Below are positions 8,838 to 17,580 of a stretch of 64,000 nucleotides of DNA, piece after piece. The DNA lies in assembly GCA_963833505.1 (NCBI GenBank), contig CAWHYG010000007.1, positions 62,001 to 126,000 on the forward strand. The letters run 5' to 3'. Both the position numbers and the translations under genes were made by a program. This stretch comes from CAWHYG01 sp963833505. GTDB taxonomy: Bacteria; Eisenbacteria; RBG-16-71-46; CAIMUX01. Within the stretch, counting starts at the first letter, position 1. Each line of letters begins with the position of its first letter. A model generated the notes under the pieces. It was not told where the DNA came from. It saw nothing but the letters and a program-made list of their open reading frames with translations, and did not search any database.

Positions 8838-10012
8838 GACTCCTCTTCGTCGGCACCGGCCCCGGAGGGGGCGGCATTGAAAGCCACTTCGTGGTCCTGG
8901 CGCGGGCCATGGCGGAGGCAGGGCACGCGGTGGCGGCGGTGGTCCAGGCCGAGACGCCGATCCATGCACGTCTCTCGAGGAGCCCGGTCCGTCTTTATGA
9001 AGGCACCTTCCGTAACGCCCTCGACCCGCGCGGCCTCCGGGCCGTCTGGACCGTGGGCAGCCGGTTTCGTCCCGACTGGATCATCGGCAGTTACAGCAAG
9101 GAATACTGGCCGCTCGTGGCCCTGTCCCGGGCTCTGGGGATCAGGCTGGCGCTGTTCCGGCACATGGACTTCCCGATGAAGTTCATGACCCACAATTTCA
9201 TCCCGCGACTGGCCGATCGCTTCATCGTGATCTCGGAGTTCATGCAGAGACGCATGATTGCGCGCGGCATCTCGCCCCGGCGGATCCAGCTTCTGTACAA
9301 CCCGATCGAGCTGGAGCAATTCAAGCCCAGACCCGACCTTCGGCAGACCACCCGGCAGGCGCTGGGAGTCGCCGACGGGGAGGTGCTGGTCGGCTATTTC
9401 GGTTCCCTGTACCGCGAGAAGGGCGTCTTCACCCTGGCCGACGCGATCAACCAGGTGATGGATCGGACGCCGGCGATCAAAGCGCTCTGGGTCGGCGAGG
9501 GGCCTGCGGGGGAGGAGCTCGTGACCCGCACGGGCGGCGGCCCGTTTGCTTCACGGCATCTTCACCATCGATGGGTTTCCGATCTCCGCTCCGAATACGC
9601 CGCCATCGACATTCTGGCTCTACCTTCCACGGCGCCGGATACCTTCGGCCGGGTCTCGATCGAGGCTCAAGCCTGCGGGGTGGTTGTCCTCGGCAGCGAT
9701 CTCGGAGGCATTCCGGAGACCATGGTGCCGAACGTCACCGGATTCCTGCTCCCCCCGGGCGACGTGGCCGCCTGGCGCGACTCGATTCTGACCTTGGCCG
9801 GAAACAGAGACCTGCGCGCGAAGATGGCGGAGCACGGGCGCGAGTGGGTAGGGAGGACGTTCGGGTCGGAGGTGATCGCGCGGAGGTTTTCGAAGATCCT
9901 TGAAAACGGAGTGACCGAAATTCCCGCCGCTTCGGTCCCTGATCGCGAACCGTGTGCCGCCGTCCCGGCAGGATGGAGTGGCGGGGCCGGAGAACATTCC
10001 AAACGGCGTTGA
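8834..10012 (+). CDS. GT4-family glycosyltransferase
   Basis: A 392-residue GT-B fold enzyme. The N-terminal domain starts MRLLFVGTGPGGGGIESHF, the acceptor-side glycine loop of GT4. The C-terminal donor domain has VGYFGSLYREKG, ALWVGEGPAG and the E-x7-E type nucleotide-sugar motif in FGRVSIEAQACGVVVLGSD. It probably transfers a sugar from a nucleotide donor in glycan or lipid-linked oligosaccharide synthesis; the substrate is unknown. The ATG at 8834 overlaps the deacetylase stop by four bases, which fixes this start over longer in-frame extensions. Confidence 0.92.
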   Translation: MRLLFVGTGPGGGGIESHFVVLARAMAEAGHAVAAVVQAETPIHARLSRSPVRLYEGTFRNALDPRGLRAVWTVGSRFRPDWIIGSYSKEYWPLVALSRALGIRLALFRHMDFPMKFMTHNFIPRLADRFIVISEFMQRRMIARGISPRRIQLLYNPIELEQFKPRPDLRQTTRQALGVADGEVLVGYFGSLYREKGVFTLADAINQVMDRTPAIKALWVGEGPAGEELVTRTGGGPFASRHLHHRWVSDLRSEYAAIDILALPSTAPDTFGRVSIEAQACGVVVLGSDLGGIPETMVPNVTGFLLPPGDVAAWRDSILTLAGNRDLRAKMAEHGREWVGRTFGSEVIARRFSKILENGVTEIPAASVPDREPCAAVPAGWSGGAGEHSKRR

Positions 10013-10147
10013 GCTGGGCTCTCAGCCTCGGAGCGACCTCCAGCCGGTCGCAGTCTTGAAGGCAGGCAGGGACTTTTCCGCTCGACACACGGTTGGCGCC
10101 CGCCCATACTCCCGTGAGGGCAGTGCTCTTCCACGGGGGGATCCTTA

Positions 10148-11773
10148 GTGCCACGACCTTGCAGTTCGTCCAATGCTCTCCTGGTCTATCCCCGCTTCAG
10201 CCCTCACTCGTTCTGGAACTATCACGAGACGTGTGCGGTCGTGGGCGCGCGTTACTCCGCCGCCCCCCTTGGTTTGATCACGGTGGCGGCCCTGCTCCCG
10301 GCGGAGTGGAACGTCCGGTTGGTCGACCGCAATGTGGACACCCTGTCGGAGGCCGACCTGGAGTGGGCGGATCTGGTCATGACCGGCGGCATGCTCCCGC
10401 AGCAGCTCGATTGTCTGGAGGTGGTGCGGGAGGCCCAGCGTCACGGCAAACCGGTCGTGGTCGGCGGGCCCGACGTCACGGCGAGCCCCGACATGTACAC
10501 CGCGGCGGATTTCCTGGTCCTCGGCGAGGCCGAGGAGATCCTGAGCGAGTTCCTGGCCGCGTGGTCTGCCGGGGAACGACAAGGAACCTTCCGCAGCGGA
10601 CATTTCCCCGACCTTTCCCGCTCGCCCGTGCCCCGGTTCGATCTGCTGAACCTCCGTCACTACATGCATGTGGGAGTGCAGCGATCGCGCGGGTGCCCGT
10701 TCAACTGCGAGTTCTGCAACGTGATCGAACTGAACGGTCGCCGGCCCCGGGCCAAGAACACCGAGCAGATGCTGCTCGAGCTGGAGACGCTCTACCGGCT
10801 GGGCTACCGGGGACACGTGGACTTCGTCGACGACAACCTGATCGGCGATATCCGCTCGGTCAAGCCCTTCCTGGCCGCCCTGGGAAAGTGGCTCCGGGCG
10901 AAGGGCGACCCCTTCGAGTTCAGCACTGAGGCCACCATCAACCTGGCCGAAGACGAAGAGCTGCTGGAGTTGATGAGGGATGCGAATTTCTTCGCCATCT
11001 TCGTCGGGGTGGAAACGCCCGACATCGCCACCTTGATCCAGACCAGGAAGCGCCAGAACACGCGGCGTGACCTCTCCGAGAGCATCCACCGCATCTACCG
11101 GGCCGGCATCTTCGTCAACGCCGGCTTCATCATCGGCTTCGATAACGAGGAAGGCTCGGTGGCGGAGGCCATGACCGCCTGCATCGAGGAAACATCGATT
11201 CCCGTCTGCATGGTGGGGCTGCTCTACGCTCTTCCCTCGACCCAGCTCTCGTTGCGGCTGGCTCGGGAAGGGCGCTTGCACTCCGGTTTCGGGAGGCACC
11301 AGGACGCCTCGGACGCGGACCAGTGCACGAGCGGACTGAACTTCGGCACGCGCCGTCCCCGACGGAACATCCTGGAGGACTACCACTCCGTGCTGGAGCA
11401 GGCCTATGCCCCCAAGGCGTTCTTCGCCCGGGTGTCAAGGATGGCGCGGGAGCTGGACGTCTCGCACAACCGCTTCCGCGCGCGGCCGGGCGCCGCGCTG
11501 CGCGACCTGCGCTCGTTCGCTCGCATCGTGCGGCATCTGGCCGTGGAGAATCGAGCCACGCGCGGTCCGTTCCTGCGTTCCCTGCTGGATTGCATGTGGC
11601 ACAACCCACCGGCGGTGCGCATGGTCGCTTCGCTGGCCGGGCTCTATCTGCACTACGGTCCCTTCGCCCGGCAGATGGACCAACTGCTGCGCGAACAGAT
11701 CCGGGCCCTGGCCGCGGCGGAAATGCCGGTTACGTTTCCGGAGTATCCGGCGGAGGTCCCGGTCGCTCTCTGA
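10148..11773 (+). CDS. B12-binding radical SAM protein with DUF4070-like C-terminus
   Basis: A 541-residue enzyme. Residues ~10-150 are a cobalamin-binding Rossmann domain (VVGGPDVTASPDMYTAADF, LGEAEEIL). The radical SAM core has the CX3CX2C iron-sulfur triad in RGCPFNCEFCNV (Cys183, 187, 190) and the GFIIGFD strand. The last ~140 residues resemble DUF4070. This class includes hopanoid and other lipid or antibiotic C-methylases, so a B12-dependent methylation or related radical step is likely, but the substrate cannot be read from sequence. GTG 10148 is preceded by a G-rich ribosome site. It follows the deacetylase/GT4 pair after 135 bp on the same strand. Confidence 0.88.
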   Translation: MPRPCSSSNALLVYPRFSPHSFWNYHETCAVVGARYSAAPLGLITVAALLPAEWNVRLVDRNVDTLSEADLEWADLVMTGGMLPQQLDCLEVVREAQRHGKPVVVGGPDVTASPDMYTAADFLVLGEAEEILSEFLAAWSAGERQGTFRSGHFPDLSRSPVPRFDLLNLRHYMHVGVQRSRGCPFNCEFCNVIELNGRRPRAKNTEQMLLELETLYRLGYRGHVDFVDDNLIGDIRSVKPFLAALGKWLRAKGDPFEFSTEATINLAEDEELLELMRDANFFAIFVGVETPDIATLIQTRKRQNTRRDLSESIHRIYRAGIFVNAGFIIGFDNEEGSVAEAMTACIEETSIPVCMVGLLYALPSTQLSLRLAREGRLHSGFGRHQDASDADQCTSGLNFGTRRPRRNILEDYHSVLEQAYAPKAFFARVSRMARELDVSHNRFRARPGAALRDLRSFARIVRHLAVENRATRGPFLRSLLDCMWHNPPAVRMVASLAGLYLHYGPFARQMDQLLREQIRALAAAEMPVTFPEYPAEVPVAL

Positions 11774-11803
11774 GGACTCCCGGTCCGTCCGCGCCGCAGC
11801 GTT

Positions 11804-12103
11804 TCAGAACGACCAGTTCACGATGGGCGGGATCGGCAACGAGGACTTCTGGTGGATGACGTTGATAATGCCCGCCTGGAGCCCCTTCATGGTATCCGTG
11901 AGGTTGAAAACGCCGAGCTGCAAACCGTGAAAGGGACCGAAGGAATGCCGTCGGCAATCCCATGTCCGAGACTGGCAGGTTCTATCGCCGTGGCCTCCGC
12001 CGATATTCAGCAGTTCCAGCTTGCCCTTCTCGAAGGTCCGAACCTCATCCGCGTGGGAGAAGTCCTTGTGCTCGGTCTTGTTGATCGCCAGGTTTGACAT
12101 CAT
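11804..12103 (-). pseudogene. Chimeric ORF: cupin-like N-terminus joined to surface-repeat C-terminus
   Basis: A 99-residue frame with a good start (AGGAACG then ATG at 12103 or 12100). The first ~35 residues (KTEHKDFSHADEVRTFEKGK, LELLNIGG) match the opening of small cupin proteins. The last ~45 (GLQLGVFNL, MKGLQAGIINVI, LPIPPIVNWSF) match the end of LA_2272-like surface-repeat proteins. The middle ~20 residues fit neither. The simplest reading is a deletion that joined two unrelated genes and left an open frame; expression is possible but unproven. It converges on the radical SAM gene. Confidence 0.55.
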
Positions 12104-12328
12104 CGTTCCTTTCCGCGGGCCGCCCGCGATTCTTGCATGCCCTGTAACTGTCATCACCGCAGTGCCTTGGGTGATCGACCAGCCGAACGATGTTGAGAAT
12201 GATACGCGCTCGCACGAGCGGTCGACAACCGAATTCGACGCTTCAGAGGTGAATCCTGGCCAAGACCCCGGCGCAGTGCCGGGGAGAGATCAGCCGTCCA
12301 TGCATCCGGCCACATCCCCACAACAAAC

Positions 12329-12357
12329 TCGCCATTAGCGCATAATTCTGCTATAGT
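12329..12357 (+). promoter_or_regulatory. Candidate sigma70-like promoter for the FG-GAP cluster
   Basis: TCGCCA (12329-12334), a 17-bp spacer and TATAGT (12352-12357) lie in an AT-rich patch that stands out in the otherwise GC-rich 365-bp spacer before the gene at 12469. This matches four and five of six consensus bases. The leader would be about 105 nt. The rest of the spacer (12104-12328) shows nothing recognisable. Confidence 0.45.
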
Positions 12358-12468
12358 TATCCGTGGTCCGTTGAGCCGGCCTCATCCGGTCAGATCGCCA
12401 TGGGCACCGACCGTGGACCAGGCCCAAGGGTCGGGCGTCGCTTCACAACTATGAGGATGGAGAAACCC

Positions 12469-15400
12469 ATGCGGTACAAGTCCGACCTTCCCGTTGTCGT
12501 CATTCGTCTCAGATTGTTGGTCTTAGGATCAGGGGGCGTCTGGGTCCTGGGCTTGATGCTCTGTTTGGCGCTTGCAGCTCAACCCGCCCGCGCGATCTCC
12601 CACCGTACGTTGTTGACCGTGACGGGCAACAACACCGGGGACCAGGCCGGCTCGTCGGCATGTACAACGGCGGCTGACCTGAACGGGGACGGCTACCCCG
12701 ACATCGTCGTCACGGCGCCCACGGCAAGCAGCAATGCGGGGGCGGTCTACATCTACTTCGGCGGGCCCGCGCCGCGTACCGCGCCGGACGTGACCTTGAC
12801 CGGCGAGGCCAGCAGCCAGTTCGGCAGCTCCGTCTCCGCGGCGGGGGATGTGAACGGCGATGGATACCCGGATCTCATCGTCGGAGCGCCCACCTATAGC
12901 AGCAGCAGCGGGCGCGCCTACGTCTTCTACGGCGGGTCGACCCTGGCTTCGAAGGCGGCTTCCAGCGCGGACGTCATCCTGACCGGGGAGGCGTCGAGCG
13001 CCTTCGGTTATTCGGTCAGCACCGCCGGCGACCTGAACGCCGACGGCCTGGCCGACGTGATCGTCGGGGCATCCGCGTACAGCAGCAATGCGGGCCGAGC
13101 TTACCTGTTCTACGGAGGATCAACCCTGACCTCGAAGGGAGCCGGAAGCGCGGACTTCATCCTGACGGGCGAGGCCGGCAGCTATTTCGGGTGTTCGGTT
13201 TCCGCCGCCGGCGACGTCAACGGCGACAGCCGCGCCGACGTGATCGTCGGGGCCTACGGGTACAGTAACAACACAGGTCGAGCATACGTCTTCTACGGCG
13301 GCCCCACCATGGCGTCGAAAGGCGCGGCCAGCGCGGACGTCATCCTGACTGGAGAGATGATCAGCAGCTCATTCGGCGGCTCCGTCGCCGGGGCCGGCGA
13401 TCTCAACGGTGACGGCCGCTCCGATCTGGTCATTGGAGCCGGCTCGGTCTCCGCCGGGACCGGTCGTGCCTACGTGTTCTATGGCGGACCCACCCTGGCC
13501 ACGAAAGGCGCGGCCAGCGCCGATGTCATCCTGACCGGAGAGTCTACCAGCAGCGCTTTCGGCGGCCGGGTCGCCGCGGCCGGGGACGTCAATGGCGACG
13601 GCCGGCCGGACCTGCTTGTGGGGGCGAGCGGGTACAACAGCAACACGGGCCGCGCCTACGTATTTCTCGGCGGTTCGTCCTTGACCTCGAAGTCTGCTTC
13701 GAACGCGGACATCCTTCTGGGCGCGGAGGCGCCGGGCAACTACTTCGGCCAGGCGGTCGCCGGTGTCGGGGATGTGAACGGGGACGGATACGCCGACATC
13801 ATCGTGGGAGCCCCGGCCTATGCTTCCAACAAGGGTCGCGCCTATGTGATCGAGGTCTATCCCTACCAGTTGATCACGCCGAACGGAGGCGAGCAGTGGT
13901 TTGCCGCGCAATCGTCCAAGGTGCGCTGGCTGGGCCAGGACGTTGCCGATGTCGCGATTTCCCTGGACAGCGGCCTGACCTGGAGCACGCTCTTGACCGG
14001 CGTCGGCGGTCAGGCTGACAACACGGTCACGGTGGTGGCGCCGACTCAGAGCACGGCGGCGGCCCTGGTGCGCGTGGTCTATGCCGGTCAGACCGCCAAC
14101 CGGTCCAACTCGGTTCGGAGCAGCCACACGTTTTCCATCGTCCCCGCCGGAGTAACGCCGGCCGCCGCCGCCAGCTTGCTCAGCACCGATACGGGTCCTT
14201 CCCAAAGCCAAATGGGGACCGCGGCGGTCACGGTGGGCGACCTGAACGGCGACGGGTATCCCGACCTGGCATTGGGAGGCCCGGATGCGAATAGCGCGGC
14301 CGGCGCGGTGTACATCTACTACGGAGGAGCGAAGCCGCACGCGACCGCGGACGTCGTGTTGAGCGGTGAGGCTTCCAGCGACCAGTTCGGGTTCTCGATC
14401 GCCCCCGCCGGAGATGTCAATGCCGACGGTTATTCGGACATCATCGTGGGGGGGCCCTACCACGCCACGTACACGGGACGAGCGTACGTCTTCTACGGCG
14501 GCGCGAGCCTCGTCTCGAAGGGCGCGGGAAGCGCGGACGTCATCCTGACCGGCGAGGTTTCGCACGACTACTTCGGCTATTCCGTCGCCTCCGCCGGGGA
14601 CGTCAACGGGGACGGCGTGAATGACTTGATCGTGGGCGCGAACAAGGCCAGCAACCTCGCCGGCCGGGCCTACATCTTCTACGGGGGGTCCAGCCTGGTT
14701 TCAAAGGGCGCGGGCAGCGCGGATGGAATCCTGAGCGGCGAGCCCAGCAACAGCGGTTTTGGAGCGTCCGTAGCGTTTGCGGGAGATCAGAACGGGGACG
14801 GACGGGCCGACCTTCTCGTGGGCGCGCCCAATTACAGCTCGAACGCCGGCCGGGCCTACCTCTTCTACGGCAGCGGGATCTCGGGCTCCAAGAGCGCCGC
14901 CAACGCCGACATGATCCTGACCGGCAACTCCTCGGACGAATTCGGGGTGTCCCTGGCCGCCACGGACGTGAATGGCGACGGGTTTCGCGACATCATCGTG
15001 GGCACCGCGCCCAGCTCGGGTGTCGGCCGGGTCTGCATTTTCTTCGGGGGTTACGGATGGTACTCCCAGGGCGCGGGAGCGGCGGATGTGATCCTCACGG
15101 GCGAGGCCGGGAGCAGCAGCTTTGGATCGACGCTGGCTGCCGTCGGAGACGTGAACGGCGACGGGTGGACGGATCTCATGGTGGGAGATCAGAACTATCT
15201 GAGCCATCGCGGTCGCGCCTATCTCTTCTATGGGGGACCTGGTTTCGCCTCCAAGCCGGCGGGTACCGCCGACATGTTCTGGACCGGCCCGACAGGCACA
15301 AACCTCCTGGGGGCGGCGGTCGGATCAGCGGGAGACCAGCGGCAGGACGGCTTCAGCGACATCGTGGTCGGTGCTCCCGGCTATGGCAATCAATCCGGCC

Positions 15401-16275
15401 GGGCGTATGTCTACGACATGAACCGGTACCAGATTCTCTCCCCTGAGGCCGGGGACACGTGGAACGTGGGCGCAACCCAGACGGTCTCGTGGTTGGGCGC
15501 GGAACCGGCGGACCTGTGGCTCTCGATCGACGGTGGCGCCAGCTATCAGATGCTTCAGCACAAGGTGGGTGGAGCCGCCAGCAACGCTGTTGCCCAGTTG
15601 GTGCCGCACCAACCGACGCTGTTCGCCCGGATCAAGCTCACTCCGTCGGATACGGCGATCACGGGAGGCGATCAGAGCGACTCCCTGTTCACGATCCAGA
15701 ACAGCATCTCGCTTCTGCTGTTCAAGGCGCAGCCGGATCCGACGGGCGGAACGATCCTGAGCTGGAAGACGGATCCGCCGGTCGGGCCGCAGGGGATCTC
15801 GGGGTACAAGCTGTACCGAGGTGCGCGGGGTCCGAATGAAACGCGCGTCGGACCCGACCTGATCACGGCCACGACGTTCACGGATCCCGCCGGCGGTCCG
15901 GGATCCAGCTACCGCTTGATCGCAGTCAACGGGTTGGGCGAGGACCTGGAACTCGGCGCCGTGTCCGTGGGCGCCGTGCGGTCGCTGGCGGCGTGGCCGC
16001 TGCCGTACACAGGGGGCGATCTCAACATCACGTTTTCGGTGCCGAGCGCCGCAGGAGCCGGAGACGCTCCGGGCCGGCTGACGGAGATTGCCGTTTACGA
16101 CCTTTCCGGCCGGCTGGTGAAGACCGTGGCGCGCGGTGTCTATTCGGGTGGCGAGCACTCCGTCACCTGGGACGGCCGGGATGGCTTGGATCGTCCGGTG
16201 GCCGGCGGTGTCTATTTCCTGCGCGCCGGAAGCGGCGGGAAGGTGTCTCACCTGAAGTTGATGGTGCTTCGGTGA
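12469..16275 (+). CDS. Secreted double FG-GAP beta-propeller protein with sorting tail (paralogue A)
   Basis: A 1268-residue exported protein. It has a signal peptide ending ...AQPARA, then seven FG-GAP repeats, each with a calcium-type DxNxDGxxD loop (e.g. DVNGDGYPDLIVGAP) and GRAYVFYGG. Next come an Ig-like PNGGEQW domain, a second set of seven repeats, a second such Ig domain, an FnIII-like segment (ILSWKTDPPVGPQGISGYKL) and a FlgD-like sorting tail (IAVYDLSGRLVKTV, GGVYFLRAG). This gives two seven-bladed propellers in one chain. I start at the ATG at 12469, behind GGAG and matching its paralogue; the 23-residue upstream extension is not signal-like. The ligand is unknown; adhesion or surface display is inferred. 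Confidence 0.9.
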   Translation: MRYKSDLPVVVIRLRLLVLGSGGVWVLGLMLCLALAAQPARAISHRTLLTVTGNNTGDQAGSSACTTAADLNGDGYPDIVVTAPTASSNAGAVYIYFGGPAPRTAPDVTLTGEASSQFGSSVSAAGDVNGDGYPDLIVGAPTYSSSSGRAYVFYGGSTLASKAASSADVILTGEASSAFGYSVSTAGDLNADGLADVIVGASAYSSNAGRAYLFYGGSTLTSKGAGSADFILTGEAGSYFGCSVSAAGDVNGDSRADVIVGAYGYSNNTGRAYVFYGGPTMASKGAASADVILTGEMISSSFGGSVAGAGDLNGDGRSDLVIGAGSVSAGTGRAYVFYGGPTLATKGAASADVILTGESTSSAFGGRVAAAGDVNGDGRPDLLVGASGYNSNTGRAYVFLGGSSLTSKSASNADILLGAEAPGNYFGQAVAGVGDVNGDGYADIIVGAPAYASNKGRAYVIEVYPYQLITPNGGEQWFAAQSSKVRWLGQDVADVAISLDSGLTWSTLLTGVGGQADNTVTVVAPTQSTAAALVRVVYAGQTANRSNSVRSSHTFSIVPAGVTPAAAASLLSTDTGPSQSQMGTAAVTVGDLNGDGYPDLALGGPDANSAAGAVYIYYGGAKPHATADVVLSGEASSDQFGFSIAPAGDVNADGYSDIIVGGPYHATYTGRAYVFYGGASLVSKGAGSADVILTGEVSHDYFGYSVASAGDVNGDGVNDLIVGANKASNLAGRAYIFYGGSSLVSKGAGSADGILSGEPSNSGFGASVAFAGDQNGDGRADLLVGAPNYSSNAGRAYLFYGSGISGSKSAANADMILTGNSSDEFGVSLAATDVNGDGFRDIIVGTAPSSGVGRVCIFFGGYGWYSQGAGAADVILTGEAGSSSFGSTLAAVGDVNGDGWTDLMVGDQNYLSHRGRAYLFYGGPGFASKPAGTADMFWTGPTGTNLLGAAVGSAGDQRQDGFSDIVVGAPGYGNQSGRAYVYDMNRYQILSPEAGDTWNVGATQTVSWLGAEPADLWLSIDGGASYQMLQHKVGGAASNAVAQLVPHQPTLFARIKLTPSDTAITGGDQSDSLFTIQNSISLLLFKAQPDPTGGTILSWKTDPPVGPQGISGYKLYRGARGPNETRVGPDLITATTFTDPAGGPGSSYRLIAVNGLGEDLELGAVSVGAVRSLAAWPLPYTGGDLNITFSVPSAAGAGDAPGRLTEIAVYDLSGRLVKTVARGVYSGGEHSVTWDGRDGLDRPVAGGVYFLRAGSGGKVSHLKLMVLR

Positions 16276-16313
16276 GGACCGGCGGCAACGTCGGGTTCAC
16301 GGAGGGCCTTGTC

Positions 16314-17450
16314 ATGGCCAAGAAGCCGCAATTTGGAAAGAGGCGGTCGATCTCCGTCTCGCTGGTGGGGCTGTGTCTCTCGTGCCTGCTGTCCGGGTCG
16401 GCGGCAGCGACCACGCTCTTTGGTCTGGTGAGTACCGGGGAGGTGTTCGCGTCCACCGACCAGGGAGCGCATTGGACGGTGCGGGCGGCGCTGCCGATCT
16501 CGGACGCCGTGGGCGTGGGCGCGGGAACGATCAGCTCCCAGCTCTTTCTGGCCGGCGCCGGCGGGACCTTGTTCGCCTCGACCGACGGCGGGACGAGCTG
16601 GGCGGCCGTGGGAGCGGCGCCGGCCAGCGACGTGTCGGCTCTGGTCGTCGCTTCCAACCTGACGCTGTTGCTCTTGACCTCCAGTGGGACCATCTATCAG
16701 AGCATCGATCAGGGGCTCGACTTCACCGCCATCGCGGCGATGCCGAGCTCGGGCTTTGTGAGCCTGGCCCAATCGCGCTCCAATTTCAGTTTCTTCGCGT
16801 TGCAGAGCACAGGAGACGTGTGGCGGAGCACCGACTGGGGCGTGACCTGGTCGGAGACGGGCGGAATTCCGGCGTCCGATGCGGTGGCGGTGCAGGCGGT
16901 GGGCGGCGCGCTGGATCTGATGACGGCGGCGGGAGACGTCTACACCAGCACCAACTCCGGGGTGACCTGGATCGGGTTGGGGACGTTGTCGCAAGTGGGC
17001 ATGACGGCCCTTACCCATGACGGGGGAACGCTCCTGGCGGGCGCGGGAACGGGCGAGGTGGCCTCGTCGACGGATGGCCGGGTCTGGACGTGGAAGGGAG
17101 CGACCAACCAGATGACCTTGCGCAGCCTGGGCGTGGACACTCCGGTCGCATCCGGGGTCGCGGGCCCGGGAGCGCGCGCGACGCTGCGGATCGGGGCGCT
17201 CTGGCCCAACCCGGCGCGGTGTCGGCAAACAGTGAAGGTCGGGTTGACTTTGTCGGCGAACGCCGCCGTGACGGTCGCGTTGTACGACGTGACCGGCCGG
17301 AAGCTGGCGGACCGCGCGGTCGAAGGGTTCGGCGCAGGCTCACAGACGATTTCGTGGGACCCGGGCATAGGGGCCGCCGGCATGTATGTGCTGCGGCTGA
17401 GCACCGTCACGGGAGGAGGCACGTCATCCAAGCTGATCGTCCTGCCCTAG
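16314..17450 (+). CDS. Secreted BNR/sialidase-like repeat protein with sorting tail
   Basis: A 378-residue exported protein with signal peptide SLVGLCLSCLLSGSAAA. It has five to six BNR-like strands with the Asp-box style S(T/I)DxGxxW (STDQGAHW, STDGGTSW, STDWGVTW, STNSGVTW), so a small propeller is expected, then a FlgD-like tail (VALYDVTGRKLADRAV, GMYVLRLS). No catalytic residues of a true sialidase are evident. The ATG at 16314 follows GGAGGG. It sits 38 bp after paralogue A and 130 bp before paralogue B, so the three are probably co-transcribed and may form one surface assembly. Confidence 0.85.
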   Translation: MAKKPQFGKRRSISVSLVGLCLSCLLSGSAAATTLFGLVSTGEVFASTDQGAHWTVRAALPISDAVGVGAGTISSQLFLAGAGGTLFASTDGGTSWAAVGAAPASDVSALVVASNLTLLLLTSSGTIYQSIDQGLDFTAIAAMPSSGFVSLAQSRSNFSFFALQSTGDVWRSTDWGVTWSETGGIPASDAVAVQAVGGALDLMTAAGDVYTSTNSGVTWIGLGTLSQVGMTALTHDGGTLLAGAGTGEVASSTDGRVWTWKGATNQMTLRSLGVDTPVASGVAGPGARATLRIGALWPNPARCRQTVKVGLTLSANAAVTVALYDVTGRKLADRAVEGFGAGSQTISWDPGIGAAGMYVLRLSTVTGGGTSSKLIVLP

Positions 17451-17580
17451 CGCATCCACGGCGTCGCGGCCCGTCGCGGTCGGCGGACACCGTGGCCGAT
17501 GACGAGACCGGCGCGGCCGGACGATCGGAACGAGGTTTCGGGTCGGGCGCGGCGCCACCACAAGCAGAACGGAGATAACC

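Noticed and set aside
13369..14565. Minus-strand frame opposite FG-GAP paralogue A (and similar frames at 20110-21270)
   Set aside because: Shadow of the propeller repeats; no start signals or recognisable domain.
16248..17228. Minus-strand frame opposite the BNR-like secreted protein
   Set aside because: The plus-strand gene has signal peptide, Asp-box repeats and sorting tail; the antisense frame is Arg/His-rich noise.
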